A stretch of 64,000 bases of DNA from Mycobacterium sp. (GTDB lineage Bacteria > Actinomycetota > Actinomycetes > Mycobacteriales > Mycobacteriaceae): NCBI RefSeq assembly GCF_002863225.1, contig NZ_PKEK01000009.1, positions 62,001-126,000 on the forward strand. The letters run 5' to 3'. Below are positions 18,121 through 31,282 of the stretch, in pieces. The translations under genes were made by a program, and so were the position numbers. Within the stretch, counting starts at the first letter, position 1; every line of letters starts with the position of its first letter. The notes under the pieces are model-generated. The model ran no database searches, was not told where the DNA came from, and saw only the letters and a list, made by a program, of their open reading frames with translations.

Positions 18121-18180
18121 GAGATTCACGTTCTGCAGTCCTAACGCGAGTACGGCCCGGCAAAACGTTGATCTCGCGGT
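18121..18180. repeat. right copy of 60-bp imperfect palindromic repeat flanking the DUF559 gene
   Basis: The arms GAGATTCACGTTCTGCA (from 18121) and GCAAAACGTTGATCTCGCG (to 18178) pair at 16 of 21 positions when the element is extended to 18118, enclosing a centre of about 20 bases. It lies between the divergent DUF559 and sseA genes, ending 36 bases before the sseA GTG start, so it also occupies their shared promoter region. Compared with the left copy it is the better palindrome. Confidence 0.75.
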
Positions 18181-18216
18181 GGAAATTGAGCACGCACCGG
18201 CAGGTAGGCTCGCGGT

Positions 18217-19107
18217 GTGCCTTTACCAGCAGATCCCAGCCCTACGCTGAGCGCTTACGCCCACCCGGAACGGCTGGTCACCTCCGACTGGCTGGCCGGC
18301 AACCTGGGTCGGCCCGGACTCGCCATCGTCGAATCCGATGAAGACGTCCTGCTCTACGACGTCGGCCACATTCCCGGTGCAGTCAAAATCGACTGGCACA
18401 CCGACCTCAACGACCCGCGGGTCCGCGATTACATCGACGGTCGGCAATTCGCGGAATTGATGGACCGCAAAGGCATTTCACGCGACGACACCGTGGTGAT
18501 CTACGGCGACAAGAGCAACTGGTGGGCCGCGTACGCACTGTGGGTCTTCACGCTGTTCGGCCACCCGGACGTGCGGCTGCTCAACGGCGGACGCGACCTG
18601 TGGATCCACGACGGGCGCGACACCACTCTCGACGTGCCCAGCCGGGCGTCGTCGGGCTACCCCGTCGTCGAACGCAACGACGCCCCGATCCGCGCCTACA
18701 AGCACGACGTGCTGGCCGCGCTGGGCGCCGGGCCGCTGATCGACGTGCGCTCGCCCGACGAGTACACCGGCAAGCGCACCCACATGCCCGACTACCCCGA
18801 GGAAGGTGCGCTGCGCGCCGGCCACATTCCCTCGGCGCGATCGATCCCGTGGGCCAAGGCCGCCGACGACAGCGGCCGCTTCCGCAGCCGGGATGAGCTG
18901 GAGAAGTTGTACGACTTCATCGAGCCGGACGACAAGACGATCGTCTACTGCCGCATCGGCGAACGGTCCAGCCACACCTGGTTCGTGCTGACGCATCTGC
19001 TGGGCATTCCCGGCGTGCGCAACTACGACGGTTCCTGGACCGAGTGGGGCAACGCCGTGCGAGTGCCGATCGTCGCCGGCGACGCGCCGGGTGCCGTCCC
19101 CGCCTGA
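18217..19107 (+). CDS. sseA: tandem-rhodanese thiosulfate sulfurtransferase SseA
   Basis: A 296-residue protein of two rhodanese domains. The C-terminal active-site loop is [11 protein letters not shown] with the persulfide-forming cysteine at residue 245. The N-terminal domain lacks a catalytic cysteine, as is normal. It moves sulfane sulfur from thiosulfate-type donors to an acceptor. The start GTG 18217 gives [21 protein letters not shown]. The stop overlaps the start of the SufE-like gene by one base (TGATG), matching the Rv3283-Rv3284 pair and implying the SufE-like protein is a partner. Confidence 0.95.
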   Translation: MPLPADPSPTLSAYAHPERLVTSDWLAGNLGRPGLAIVESDEDVLLYDVGHIPGAVKIDWHTDLNDPRVRDYIDGRQFAELMDRKGISRDDTVVIYGDKSNWWAAYALWVFTLFGHPDVRLLNGGRDLWIHDGRDTTLDVPSRASSGYPVVERNDAPIRAYKHDVLAALGAGPLIDVRSPDEYTGKRTHMPDYPEEGALRAGHIPSARSIPWAKAADDSGRFRSRDELEKLYDFIEPDDKTIVYCRIGERSSHTWFVLTHLLGIPGVRNYDGSWTEWGNAVRVPIVAGDAPGAVPA

Positions 19108-19532
19108 TGAGCATGCCCGCGCCACTGGCCGAGGTGGTGTCCGACTTCGCCGAAGTTCAAGGCCAGGACAAGCTCACGATGCTGCTGGAATTCGCCAACG
19201 AGCTGCCGGCGCTGCCCGCCGACCTCGAAGAGGCCGCGATGGAGCCGGTGCCGGAGTGCCAATCGCCGCTGTTTCTGCATGTCGACGCCGATGATCCGGA
19301 TCGGGTGCGGCTGTATTTCAGCGCGCCGGTTGAAGCTCCCACCACCCGGGGTTTCGCGTCGATCCTGGCTACCGGCCTCGACGAGCAATCTGCCGCCGCC
19401 ATCCTTGCGGTGCCCGAGGACTTCTACACCGATCTCGGTCTGGCCGAGTTGATCAGCCCGCTACGGCTGCGCGGGATGTCGGCGATGCTGGCCCGAATCA
19501 AGCGTCGACTGCGCGAGTCCGCAGGGAAGTAG
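19107..19532 (+). CDS. SufE-like sulfur acceptor protein (Rv3284-like)
   Basis: A 141-residue SufE-fold protein. The family's acceptor cysteine is visible in [13 protein letters not shown], and the [25 protein letters not shown]-terminus is typical. SufE proteins accept persulfide from cysteine desulfurases; here coupling with SseA suggests it takes sulfur from the sulfurtransferase instead. The start is the ATG that overlaps the sseA stop; a longer frame inside sseA is a shadow. The C-terminal [17 protein letters not shown] helix is conserved in SufE. Confidence 0.92.
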   Translation: MSMPAPLAEVVSDFAEVQGQDKLTMLLEFANELPALPADLEEAAMEPVPECQSPLFLHVDADDPDRVRLYFSAPVEAPTTRGFASILATGLDEQSAAAILAVPEDFYTDLGLAELISPLRLRGMSAMLARIKRRLRESAGK

Positions 19533-21438
<1,906 letters not shown>

Positions 21439-21460
21439 CGCAGGCCGTCGGCGTCGGACA

Positions 21461-21475
21461 TCGAACCACGTTCGA
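21461..21475. other. perfect TCGAAC-N3-GTTCGA palindrome between accA3 and the next gene
   Basis: Six-base arms flank CAC. The site resembles a mycobacterial LexA SOS box (TCGAAC-N4-GTTCGA) but the spacer is one base too short. It could instead be a small hairpin in the transcript. It also falls inside a segment bounded by a 15-base imperfect direct repeat (21453-21467 and 21511-21525). Confidence 0.4.
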
Positions 21476-21517
21476 CGACGATGCAGGCGGCCCAGGCCGC
21501 CTGAGGAGGAGTCGGAC

Positions 21518-21853
21518 ATCCAACCTGTCGAAATCAACGCCGGGCAGTGGTATCTGCGCGCCCTGCGTGCCGATGATCGCGTCGACGACCGCCCCGCACT
21601 GGCGGAGCTGGGGGTCACCGATCCCGATCACGTCGAACGCAGCATCGCCGCGTGGTCGGCGGATTCCCATTACTCATGGGCGGTGTGCGAACCCACCACC
21701 GGTGAGTTGCTTGCCGAGGTGACGCTGGATCCAACGACCGGCGAGGTCACCGGCCGCGCGCGCCCGGGCCACGACGACGCGGCCACCACGGCTGCGGAGT
21801 CGGTGAGCCGATTCGCCGCGGCAATCGTTGCGCCGAACCGGAATTCGCGCTGA
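21518..21853 (+). CDS. small conserved protein downstream of accA3, near-cognate ATC start
   Basis: About 111 residues, reading IQPVEINAGQWYLRALRADD and onward to APNRNSR. The codon usage is strongly GC3-biased, so the frame is real. The YLRALRADDRVDDRPAL opening resembles the first strand and helix of GNAT acetyltransferases, but the protein is too short for a full domain. No ATG, GTG or TTG is available in frame near the N-terminus. A strong GAGGAGGAG ribosome-binding sequence (21503-21511) is spaced six bases before an ATC codon at 21518, which I take as the start. It is 79 bases after accA3 and likely co-transcribed. Function unknown. Confidence 0.6.
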   Translation: MQPVEINAGQWYLRALRADDRVDDRPALAELGVTDPDHVERSIAAWSADSHYSWAVCEPTTGELLAEVTLDPTTGEVTGRARPGHDDAATTAAESVSRFAAAIVAPNRNSR

Positions 21854-21907
21854 GCGAGCGTTCGCTTCGGCGACTGTGACCAGGCTTTCTGTGAAAGCCC
21901 CGGAGAT

Positions 21908-21934
21908 GTTGAATGCCTACAGTGGCCGGGGTAG
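21908..21934 (+). promoter_or_regulatory. candidate SigF promoter for the STAS gene
   Basis: GTTG (21908-21911), a 17-base spacer and GGGTAG (21929-21934) approximate the mycobacterial SigF consensus GTTT-N15-17-GGGTAT. It lies about 150 bases before the STAS start at 22082. One mismatch per element makes this the weakest of the three SigF-like sites nearby. Confidence 0.4.
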
Positions 21935-22081
21935 GCTCTAAAACGAGGTTGAGCTTCCAGCCGCATGGAGTAAGCGTTAATCGACGTAAGGGGAGCTCGG
22001 CCCTCCCGACCTCTCCTCGCGCGCGGCATCTAACCGCTTGACGTGATCCACAGACCGCTAAGTCGACTGATGGAGTCACCG

Positions 22082-22528
22082 ATGTTTGTCACACAACCCA
22101 CCCCTGTTACCCCAGTCCGCGGGACGAATGTGGCGCTGCCACCCCCCGCTTGGGAGAACCACTCCGCCCGATTCAGCGCGGAATGGGACACCGCCCGGGT
22201 GATCATCACCGCTCACGGTGAGCTGGACGCGTCCAACGCGGCTCAGCTGGCCGATTACTTCGATCTCTGCATAGCGCACTCGACGCCGCTGGTGCTGGAT
22301 CTGAGCGAGCTGAAATTCTTTGGGACCGCCGGCTTTTCGGCGCTGCACCTGATCAACGTCAAGTGCGCCGGAGCGAATCTGCGCTGGGCGATTGTGCCCG
22401 GCAAGGCGGTGTCGCGGTTGCTTAGGATCTGCGACCCCGACCACACGCTGCCGCTGATCGAGTCGGTCCATGCGTTGCCGGACGCCGACGACGAGGACCA
22501 GAACCGGCTATTCCAGCTCGTCCCGTAG
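22082..22528 (+). CDS. STAS domain protein, putative anti-anti-sigma factor
   Basis: A 148-residue single STAS domain. ITAHGELDASNAAQLADYF and LVLDLSELKFFGTAGFSALHLI are the anti-anti-sigma core; the usual phospho-acceptor serine position is a threonine (GTAG). In partner-switching systems such proteins bind an RsbW-type kinase and release the sigma factor. The start ATG 22082 is preceded by GGAG at six bases; upstream ATGs have no such site. Its 3' end overlaps the 3' end of sigF by 21 bases on the other strand. The location beside sigF-rsbW makes it a good candidate regulator of that pair, but this is not shown by the sequence. Confidence 0.82.
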   Translation: MFVTQPTPVTPVRGTNVALPPPAWENHSARFSAEWDTARVIITAHGELDASNAAQLADYFDLCIAHSTPLVLDLSELKFFGTAGFSALHLINVKCAGANLRWAIVPGKAVSRLLRICDPDHTLPLIESVHALPDADDEDQNRLFQLVP

Positions 22529-23299
22529 TCGCGCGAGCGACTTGGCCAGCAGGCGCGACACGTGCATCTGAGAGATGCCGACCCGCTCGGCGATCTGTGT
22601 CTGCGTCATCGAGTCGAAGAACCGCAGCACCAGCACGGTTCGCTCGCGTTCCGGTAGTCCTTCCAGCAACGGACGAAGCGCCTCGCGGTTCTCGATCCGC
22701 TCCAGACCGGTGTCGACATCGCCGAGCGTGTCGGCGATGGCGCGGGCCTCCTCGTCGCCGCTGCCGCCACCGCTGTCGATGGACAACGTGTTGTAGGAGC
22801 TTCCTGCGACCAAGCCCTCGATGACCTCGGTGCGGTCCATCTCGAGCTCCTGAGACAGCTCGGTGGCGGTCGGCGCGCGGCCCAGCCGCTGCGACAGGTC
22901 GGCGGTCGCCGTCCCGAGTCGCAGGTGCAGCTCTTTGAGGCGACGCGGAACTTTGACCGACCAGCTGTTGTCCCGGAAGTGCCGGCGTACCTCGCCCATG
23001 ATCGTCGGCACCGCGAACGAGACGAAGTCAGAACCGGTTTCGAAGTCGAATCGGGCTACCGCGTTGACCAATCCGACCCGGGCGACCTGGACCAGGTCGT
23101 CGCGCGGCTCCCCGCGACCTTCGAAGCGGCGGGCGATGTGATCGGCCAACGGCAGGCACCGCTCGACGATCTTGTCGCGGTGGCGCTGGAATGCCGCCGA
23201 GCCGGCATCAAGAGTCGCCAGCTCACGGAACATGTCGGGAACGTCGGCGTATTCATTGGGACGTTTGGGTTTGGAATCGCCGACAGCTCGCGCTGTCAC
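22508..23299 (-). CDS. sigF: RNA polymerase sigma factor SigF
   Basis: A 263-residue sigma-70 family protein of the SigF/SigB stress-sporulation group. Region 2 includes ARRFEGRGEPRDDLVQVARVGLVNAV and the region 2.4 part FVSFAVPTIMGEVRRHFRD. Region 3 has WSVKVPRRLKELHL, and region 4 ends TQIAERVGISQMHVSRLLAKSLARLR. It recognises GTTT-N15-17-GGGTAT promoters, examples of which lie in this neighbourhood. The GTG start overlaps the rsbW stop by four bases, so its translation is coupled to that of its anti-sigma factor. Confidence 0.96.
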   Translation of the reverse strand: MTARAVGDSKPKRPNEYADVPDMFRELATLDAGSAAFQRHRDKIVERCLPLADHIARRFEGRGEPRDDLVQVARVGLVNAVARFDFETGSDFVSFAVPTIMGEVRRHFRDNSWSVKVPRRLKELHLRLGTATADLSQRLGRAPTATELSQELEMDRTEVIEGLVAGSSYNTLSIDSGGGSGDEEARAIADTLGDVDTGLERIENREALRPLLEGLPERERTVLVLRFFDSMTQTQIAERVGISQMHVSRLLAKSLARLRDELE

Positions 23300-23715
23300 C
23301 TCTGGGAGCCCGCCCGTCGGGTAGTCAGCGTGACACCGAAAACGCCGCTTCCGTTCTGGAACGTCTGAACGTCATCGGCCAGCGAGGTCAGGACATGCCA
23401 GCTGAAGCTTCCGGGCGTCACGACATCCTCGGTGGCAACCGTCGTCGACGCCTCCACGAGCAAATCGTCAGCCTGCGGATCGATCACGATCTCGAGCGTG
23501 GCGCCGGGAACGGCCGAGCGGATCAGCCGGGTACAGACCTCGTCCACCGCGAGTCGCAGATCGGCCACCGCGTCGAAGTCCAGGTCCTCGAAGGTGCCGA
23601 CGGCGCCGACCAGAGTCCGCAAGACCGCCAGATTGTCCAGGGTTGCCGTCACTCGCAACTCGATGGCGCGGTCCCCGCGTTGCTGATTCTTCGCGGGCTT
23701 CGCAGCAACCGTCAT
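23296..23715 (-). CDS. rsbW: anti-sigma F factor RsbW/UsfX
   Basis: A 139-residue GHKL-fold ATPase/kinase-like anti-sigma factor. The start ATG 23715 follows GGAGG and aligns the N-terminus with M. tuberculosis UsfX. TLVGAVGTFEDLDFDAVADLRLAVDEVCTRL contains the N-box-type helix of the ATP site, and PGSFSWHVLTSLADDV is a conserved C-terminal block. It holds SigF inactive until displaced by an anti-anti-sigma factor. A GGGTAC box on the minus strand at 23749-23744 could be its SigF-type -10, but no matching -35 is present. Confidence 0.95.
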   Translation of the reverse strand: MTVAAKPAKNQQRGDRAIELRVTATLDNLAVLRTLVGAVGTFEDLDFDAVADLRLAVDEVCTRLIRSAVPGATLEIVIDPQADDLLVEASTTVATEDVVTPGSFSWHVLTSLADDVQTFQNGSGVFGVTLTTRRAGSQR

Positions 23716-23763
23716 CGGGCCTCCAAGCATAGTTTGACCGACAGTACCCTCGCGCTTGAGCTG

Positions 23764-23788
23764 GTTAGTCATCGTCACCGCCGGGTAC
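23764..23788 (+). promoter_or_regulatory. candidate SigF promoter for the 49-residue membrane protein
   Basis: GTTA (23764-23767), a 15-base spacer and GGGTAC (23783-23788) fit SigF spacing and a GGGTAY -10 element. The ATG of the small gene is at 23799, eleven bases after the -10, so transcription would begin at or next to the start codon and the message would be leaderless. Confidence 0.5.
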
Positions 23789-23798
23789 CAACTGCCCC

Positions 23799-23948
23799 AT
23801 GGATCCGAGCGAGCACGCGGATATCCAACGAACCCGCCGAGTCCGGCGGATTGCGCTGATCTCCGTCATCACTTTGCTCATCCTGGTGTTGATCGCAGTG
23901 GGCATTTATGTCGTCGCGTTCGTGATTCTGTCACCCATGATGGGGTGA
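23799..23948 (+). CDS. 49-residue single-pass small membrane protein
   Basis: The frame reads MDPSEHADIQRTRRVRRI, then a hydrophobic helix of about 25 residues (LISVITLLILVLIAVGIYVV and on), and ends LSPMMG. The basic RTRRVRR before the helix predicts an N-in topology. It has no ribosome-binding site. A SigF-like promoter whose -10 ends eleven bases before the ATG suggests a leaderless mRNA. It is divergent from rsbW, with 83 bases between start codons. Function unknown; small stress-induced membrane proteins often modulate larger complexes. Confidence 0.6.
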   Translation: MDPSEHADIQRTRRVRRIALISVITLLILVLIAVGIYVVAFVILSPMMG

Positions 23949-24030
23949 CCAGCGGACGCATCCGCCAACTGCACATTGTGATGTGAGCCAATACCCACTA
24001 TCAGAGCCGGACCAAACCCCGAGCGACCGA

Positions 24031-24414
24031 CTACCCGGCCAGCACCGGTCCAGCAATCGGCGCGCCCATCGAGAGCGTGACCAGCATCAGAACCATCAGC
24101 AGCCAGCCCGCACCCTGCCAGGCCCACCACGTTCCACGATCCCGCCAGACGCGGTAGGTGCGCACGAACGCCCACACCCCGGCAATCAGCAGGATCACCG
24201 GACCGCCGAACGCCAGGACGGTCAGCTGGGGAGCTCCACACGCGGCGGTGTCTACGGACATCGCACCCTGGCAAGTGCTGGCCCACAGCGCCGCGACGAT
24301 GAGGTAACCCACGCCGGCCAAAGCGGCCAGTACCGCGTATCGAATCGCGTGATGGACTTCGCTGTCCGATTGCCCGAGCCGGTCATCCGTCGAGGAGTGC
24401 TGTTGTATCGCCAT
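24031..24414 (-). CDS. small multi-pass membrane protein downstream of a SigF promoter
   Basis: A 127-residue protein with a short polar N-terminus (MAIQQHSSTDDRLGQSDSE) and three hydrophobic segments (AVLAALAGVGYLIVAALWA, LTVLAFGGPVILLIAGVWAFV and WAWQGAGWLLMVLMLVTL). Two cysteines (STCQGAMSVDTAACG) lie in the loop that would face outward. I use ATG 24414, preceded by a GAGG-type site; GTG 24447 is an alternative. The best SigF promoter in the window, GTTT-N17-GGGTAT, lies directly upstream at 24489-24463. Function unknown. Confidence 0.7.
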   Translation of the reverse strand: MAIQQHSSTDDRLGQSDSEVHHAIRYAVLAALAGVGYLIVAALWASTCQGAMSVDTAACGAPQLTVLAFGGPVILLIAGVWAFVRTYRVWRDRGTWWAWQGAGWLLMVLMLVTLSMGAPIAGPVLAG

Positions 24415-24462
24415 CGGAGAACCTCTATCGCTGTCCCACGCGCTCACCTGCGCTCCAGTGAT

Positions 24463-24490
24463 ATACCCAGCGCAGCAGCGCTGATAAACC
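24463..24490 (-). promoter_or_regulatory. SigF-type promoter (GGTTT-N17-GGGTAT)
   Basis: On the minus strand the -35 GGTTT occupies 24490-24486, followed by 17 bases and a consensus -10 GGGTAT at 24468-24463. Expected transcription start is near 24455. That gives a leader of about 40 bases to ATG 24414, or about eight to the alternative GTG at 24447. Both elements match the mycobacterial SigF consensus without mismatch. Confidence 0.7.
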
Positions 24491-24699
24491 AGTCGGTGGC
24501 GGGGGTTGCCCCGTTGCCGTCCGATGACCCTGGCGACACCATTCGAACATTCGCTGAGAGAACAAATGCCCTGGTAGACGGGTGACTACAACTTCGCGGC
24601 GGCCCCTGAATCACCGCGTGCGCTGGACAAAAAGAAGTTTGCACGAGCTTCCCGGGCGTTGACGGCCTACGCAAAGCAGCGACCAGTACCATCTGCTCT
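24491..24699. other. intergenic region between SigF-regulated gene and TetR gene
   Basis: No gene is visible. The segment must contain the promoter of the TetR gene at 24700. I see no clear operator palindrome and no ribosome-binding site directly before the ATG. Codon bias and open frames here are weak in all six frames. Confidence 0.4.
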
Positions 24700-25356
24700 A
24701 TGCGAACGCCAAGGCGCCGGTTGTCACCGGAGGACCGCCGCGCGGAGTTGCTGGCGTTGGGCGCCGAGGTCTTCGGGCAACGGCCCTACGACGAGGTCCG
24801 CATCGACGAGATCGCCGAGCGCGCTGGTGTGTCCCGGGCCTTGATGTACCACTACTTCCCGGACAAGCGGGCATTCTTCGCCGCCGTCGTCAAGGGACAG
24901 GCCGACCAGCTCTTCGAGACCACCAACACCCCGCCGACGCCCGGGCAGAATCTGTTCGAGGAGGTACGCGGGGGCGTACTCGCCTACATGCAGTACCACC
25001 AGGAGCATCCCCACGCCGCCTGGGCCGCGTACGTCGGGCTCGGCCGTTCGGATCCAGTCCTGCTCGGTATCGACGACGAGGCCAAAGACCGGCAGATGGA
25101 ACACATCATGAGCCGCATCGTCGAGGTCGATGGATCCGGCGGTCACCTCGAGCCCGACGTCGAGCGCGACCTCCGGATCGTCATACACGGCTGGCTGGCG
25201 CTGACGTTCGAAGTCTGCCGGCAGCGCATCATCCACCCGGAGACCGACGCCGGCCTGCTCAGCGACTCCTGCGCGCACTCGCTGCTCGATGCCATCACGC
25301 GGGTCAACAACATCCCCGAACAACTGGCCAAGGCGGTAGCCCCCGACCAGCGTTGA
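24700..25356 (+). CDS. TetR family transcriptional regulator (Rv3295-like)
   Basis: A 218-residue regulator. The N-terminal helix-turn-helix is RRAELLALGAEVFGQRPYDEVRIDEIAERAGVSRALMYHYFPDKRAFFAAVV, a textbook TetR DNA-binding domain (residues 10-60). The ligand domain contains several aromatic residues and a conserved EEHPHAAWAAYVGLGRSD-type stretch. It lies 46 bases upstream of lhr, as Rv3295 does in M. tuberculosis. Its ligand and targets are unknown; regulation of itself or lhr is possible. Confidence 0.92.
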   Translation: MRTPRRRLSPEDRRAELLALGAEVFGQRPYDEVRIDEIAERAGVSRALMYHYFPDKRAFFAAVVKGQADQLFETTNTPPTPGQNLFEEVRGGVLAYMQYHQEHPHAAWAAYVGLGRSDPVLLGIDDEAKDRQMEHIMSRIVEVDGSGGHLEPDVERDLRIVIHGWLALTFEVCRQRIIHPETDAGLLSDSCAHSLLDAITRVNNIPEQLAKAVAPDQR

Positions 25357-25402
25357 CCGGCGGCTATGACGGCTTGTCGTACCCCGTTGTCATGATGGCT
25401 GG

Positions 25403-29968
<4,566 letters not shown>

Positions 29969-29971
29969 CCC

Positions 29972-30727
29972 ATGCCTGAGGGTGACACCGTGTTCCGGAC
30001 CGCGGAAAAGTTGCGGAAAGCGCTGGTCGGCCACCCGCTGACGCGCTGCGACGTGCGGGTACCCCGCTATGCCACAGTCGATCTGCGCGGTCATTCAGTC
30101 GACGAGGTGCGAAGCCGCGGCAAGCATCTGTTCATCCGGGTCGGGCCGGCCAGCATCCACTCGCATCTGAAGATGGACGGCAGCTGGAGAATTACGCCGA
30201 AGAGTGGACGGGTCGACTATCGGGTTCGAATTCTTCTGGAAACAAACAGTATTCGGGCGCTCGGTATCGACCTGGGCGTCCTGGAGATTTTGGAACGCGA
30301 ACGCGACGACGAGACGGTCGACCATCTGGGGCCAGATTTGCTCGGTGAGGACTGGGACGCAGAAGTGGCGGCGGACAACCTGATCGCCGACCCGGACCGC
30401 CGGATCGCCGAAGCGCTGCTCGACCAGCGGGTGATGGCCGGAATCGGCAACGTCTTCTGCAACGAGTTGTGTTTTGTCAGTGGCTACCTGCCCACCGCGC
30501 CGGTGAGTGCCGTCACCGACCCGCAGCGCCTTGCCGTTCGGGCTCGCGACATGTTGTGGGTCAACCGGTTACGCAAGAATCGGTGCATCACCGGTGACGA
30601 CCGTCCCGGTCGGCGATACTGGGTGTACGGACGCAAAGGCGAACGTTGCCTTCGCTGTGGAACGCCGATCAACTTCGACGACAGCGGCGAGCGGGTAGCG
30701 TACTGGTGCCCTGCCTGCCAACGCTGA
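29972..30727 (+). CDS. nei2: Fpg/Nei-family DNA glycosylase Nei2
   Basis: A 251-residue endonuclease VIII-type glycosylase that excises oxidised bases and cleaves abasic DNA. It begins with the catalytic [14 protein letters not shown] (Pro2 and Glu3 after Met removal). The helix-two-turn-helix [17 protein letters not shown] follows. The C-terminal zinc finger has two CxxC pairs ([10 protein letters not shown] and CPACQR). It corresponds to Rv3297. Co-transcription with lhr, three bases upstream, fits a role in oxidative DNA damage repair. Confidence 0.93.
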   Translation: MPEGDTVFRTAEKLRKALVGHPLTRCDVRVPRYATVDLRGHSVDEVRSRGKHLFIRVGPASIHSHLKMDGSWRITPKSGRVDYRVRILLETNSIRALGIDLGVLEILERERDDETVDHLGPDLLGEDWDAEVAADNLIADPDRRIAEALLDQRVMAGIGNVFCNELCFVSGYLPTAPVSAVTDPQRLAVRARDMLWVNRLRKNRCITGDDRPGRRYWVYGRKGERCLRCGTPINFDDSGERVAYWCPACQR

Positions 30728-30899
30728 ATGCCCAGGGCATGTCCATTCGGTGAACGATCCAGGTTGCCCGCGCCGGCCACAGTGCGCGCTTCAAAAGTCT
30801 GGGTGCGGCATGCAATGATCGCTGTCGGCGACTTTGCTCGCTGCGGCATTACTCGCGATTTCTGCTCAGCGGACCGGATGAGAAAGGACGACCACCCGC

Positions 30900-31226
30900 G
30901 TGCGCCTGCTCAAGCCTGTGCGATCGACCGGCCTGGTCCTGGCGTTGACGTCGCTCAGCATCCTGGCGATCACCCCGTCCAGCGCGAACGCCGATTCAGT
31001 CGATGCGAGCTTTCTGAATGCGTTGCAGTCCAAGCAGATCACCTTCGCCTCCGCACAGGCGGCGGTGATCGCCGGGCATCAGGTCTGCGACGCACTCGAC
31101 GGGGGTCGCCCGTCAGGCGATGTCGCGAACGACGTGATGCAGCAGAGCGGTCTGGACGGCTACCACGCCGGCTTCTTCGTCGGCGTCAGCATCGCCGCGT
31201 TCTGCCCGCGACACACCGGAGCCTGA
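30900..31226 (+). CDS. secreted DUF732 protein
   Basis: A 108-residue protein with a Sec signal peptide (residues 1-30: positively charged MRLLKPVRS, hydrophobic LVLALTSLSILAI, then SSANA). The mature part has DASFLNALQSKQITFASAQAAVIAGHQVCDAL and a second cysteine near the C-terminus, the DUF732 pattern of mycobacterial small exported proteins. The GTG start is preceded by GAAAGGACG. The function of the family is unknown; the two cysteines probably form a disulfide outside the cytoplasm. It stands alone after nei2. Confidence 0.85.
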   Translation: MRLLKPVRSTGLVLALTSLSILAITPSSANADSVDASFLNALQSKQITFASAQAAVIAGHQVCDALDGGRPSGDVANDVMQQSGLDGYHAGFFVGVSIAAFCPRHTGA

Positions 31227-31282
31227 CACCGAAGTAGCAGCTTCTGTTCTGCTGCAAGTACTTTCGCGATGCGGCTAAAGGC

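Noticed and set aside
23744..23749. GGGTAC box on the minus strand upstream of rsbW as a SigF promoter
   Set aside because: The -10 fits, but no GTTT-like sequence lies 15-17 bases upstream, so I did not list it as a feature.
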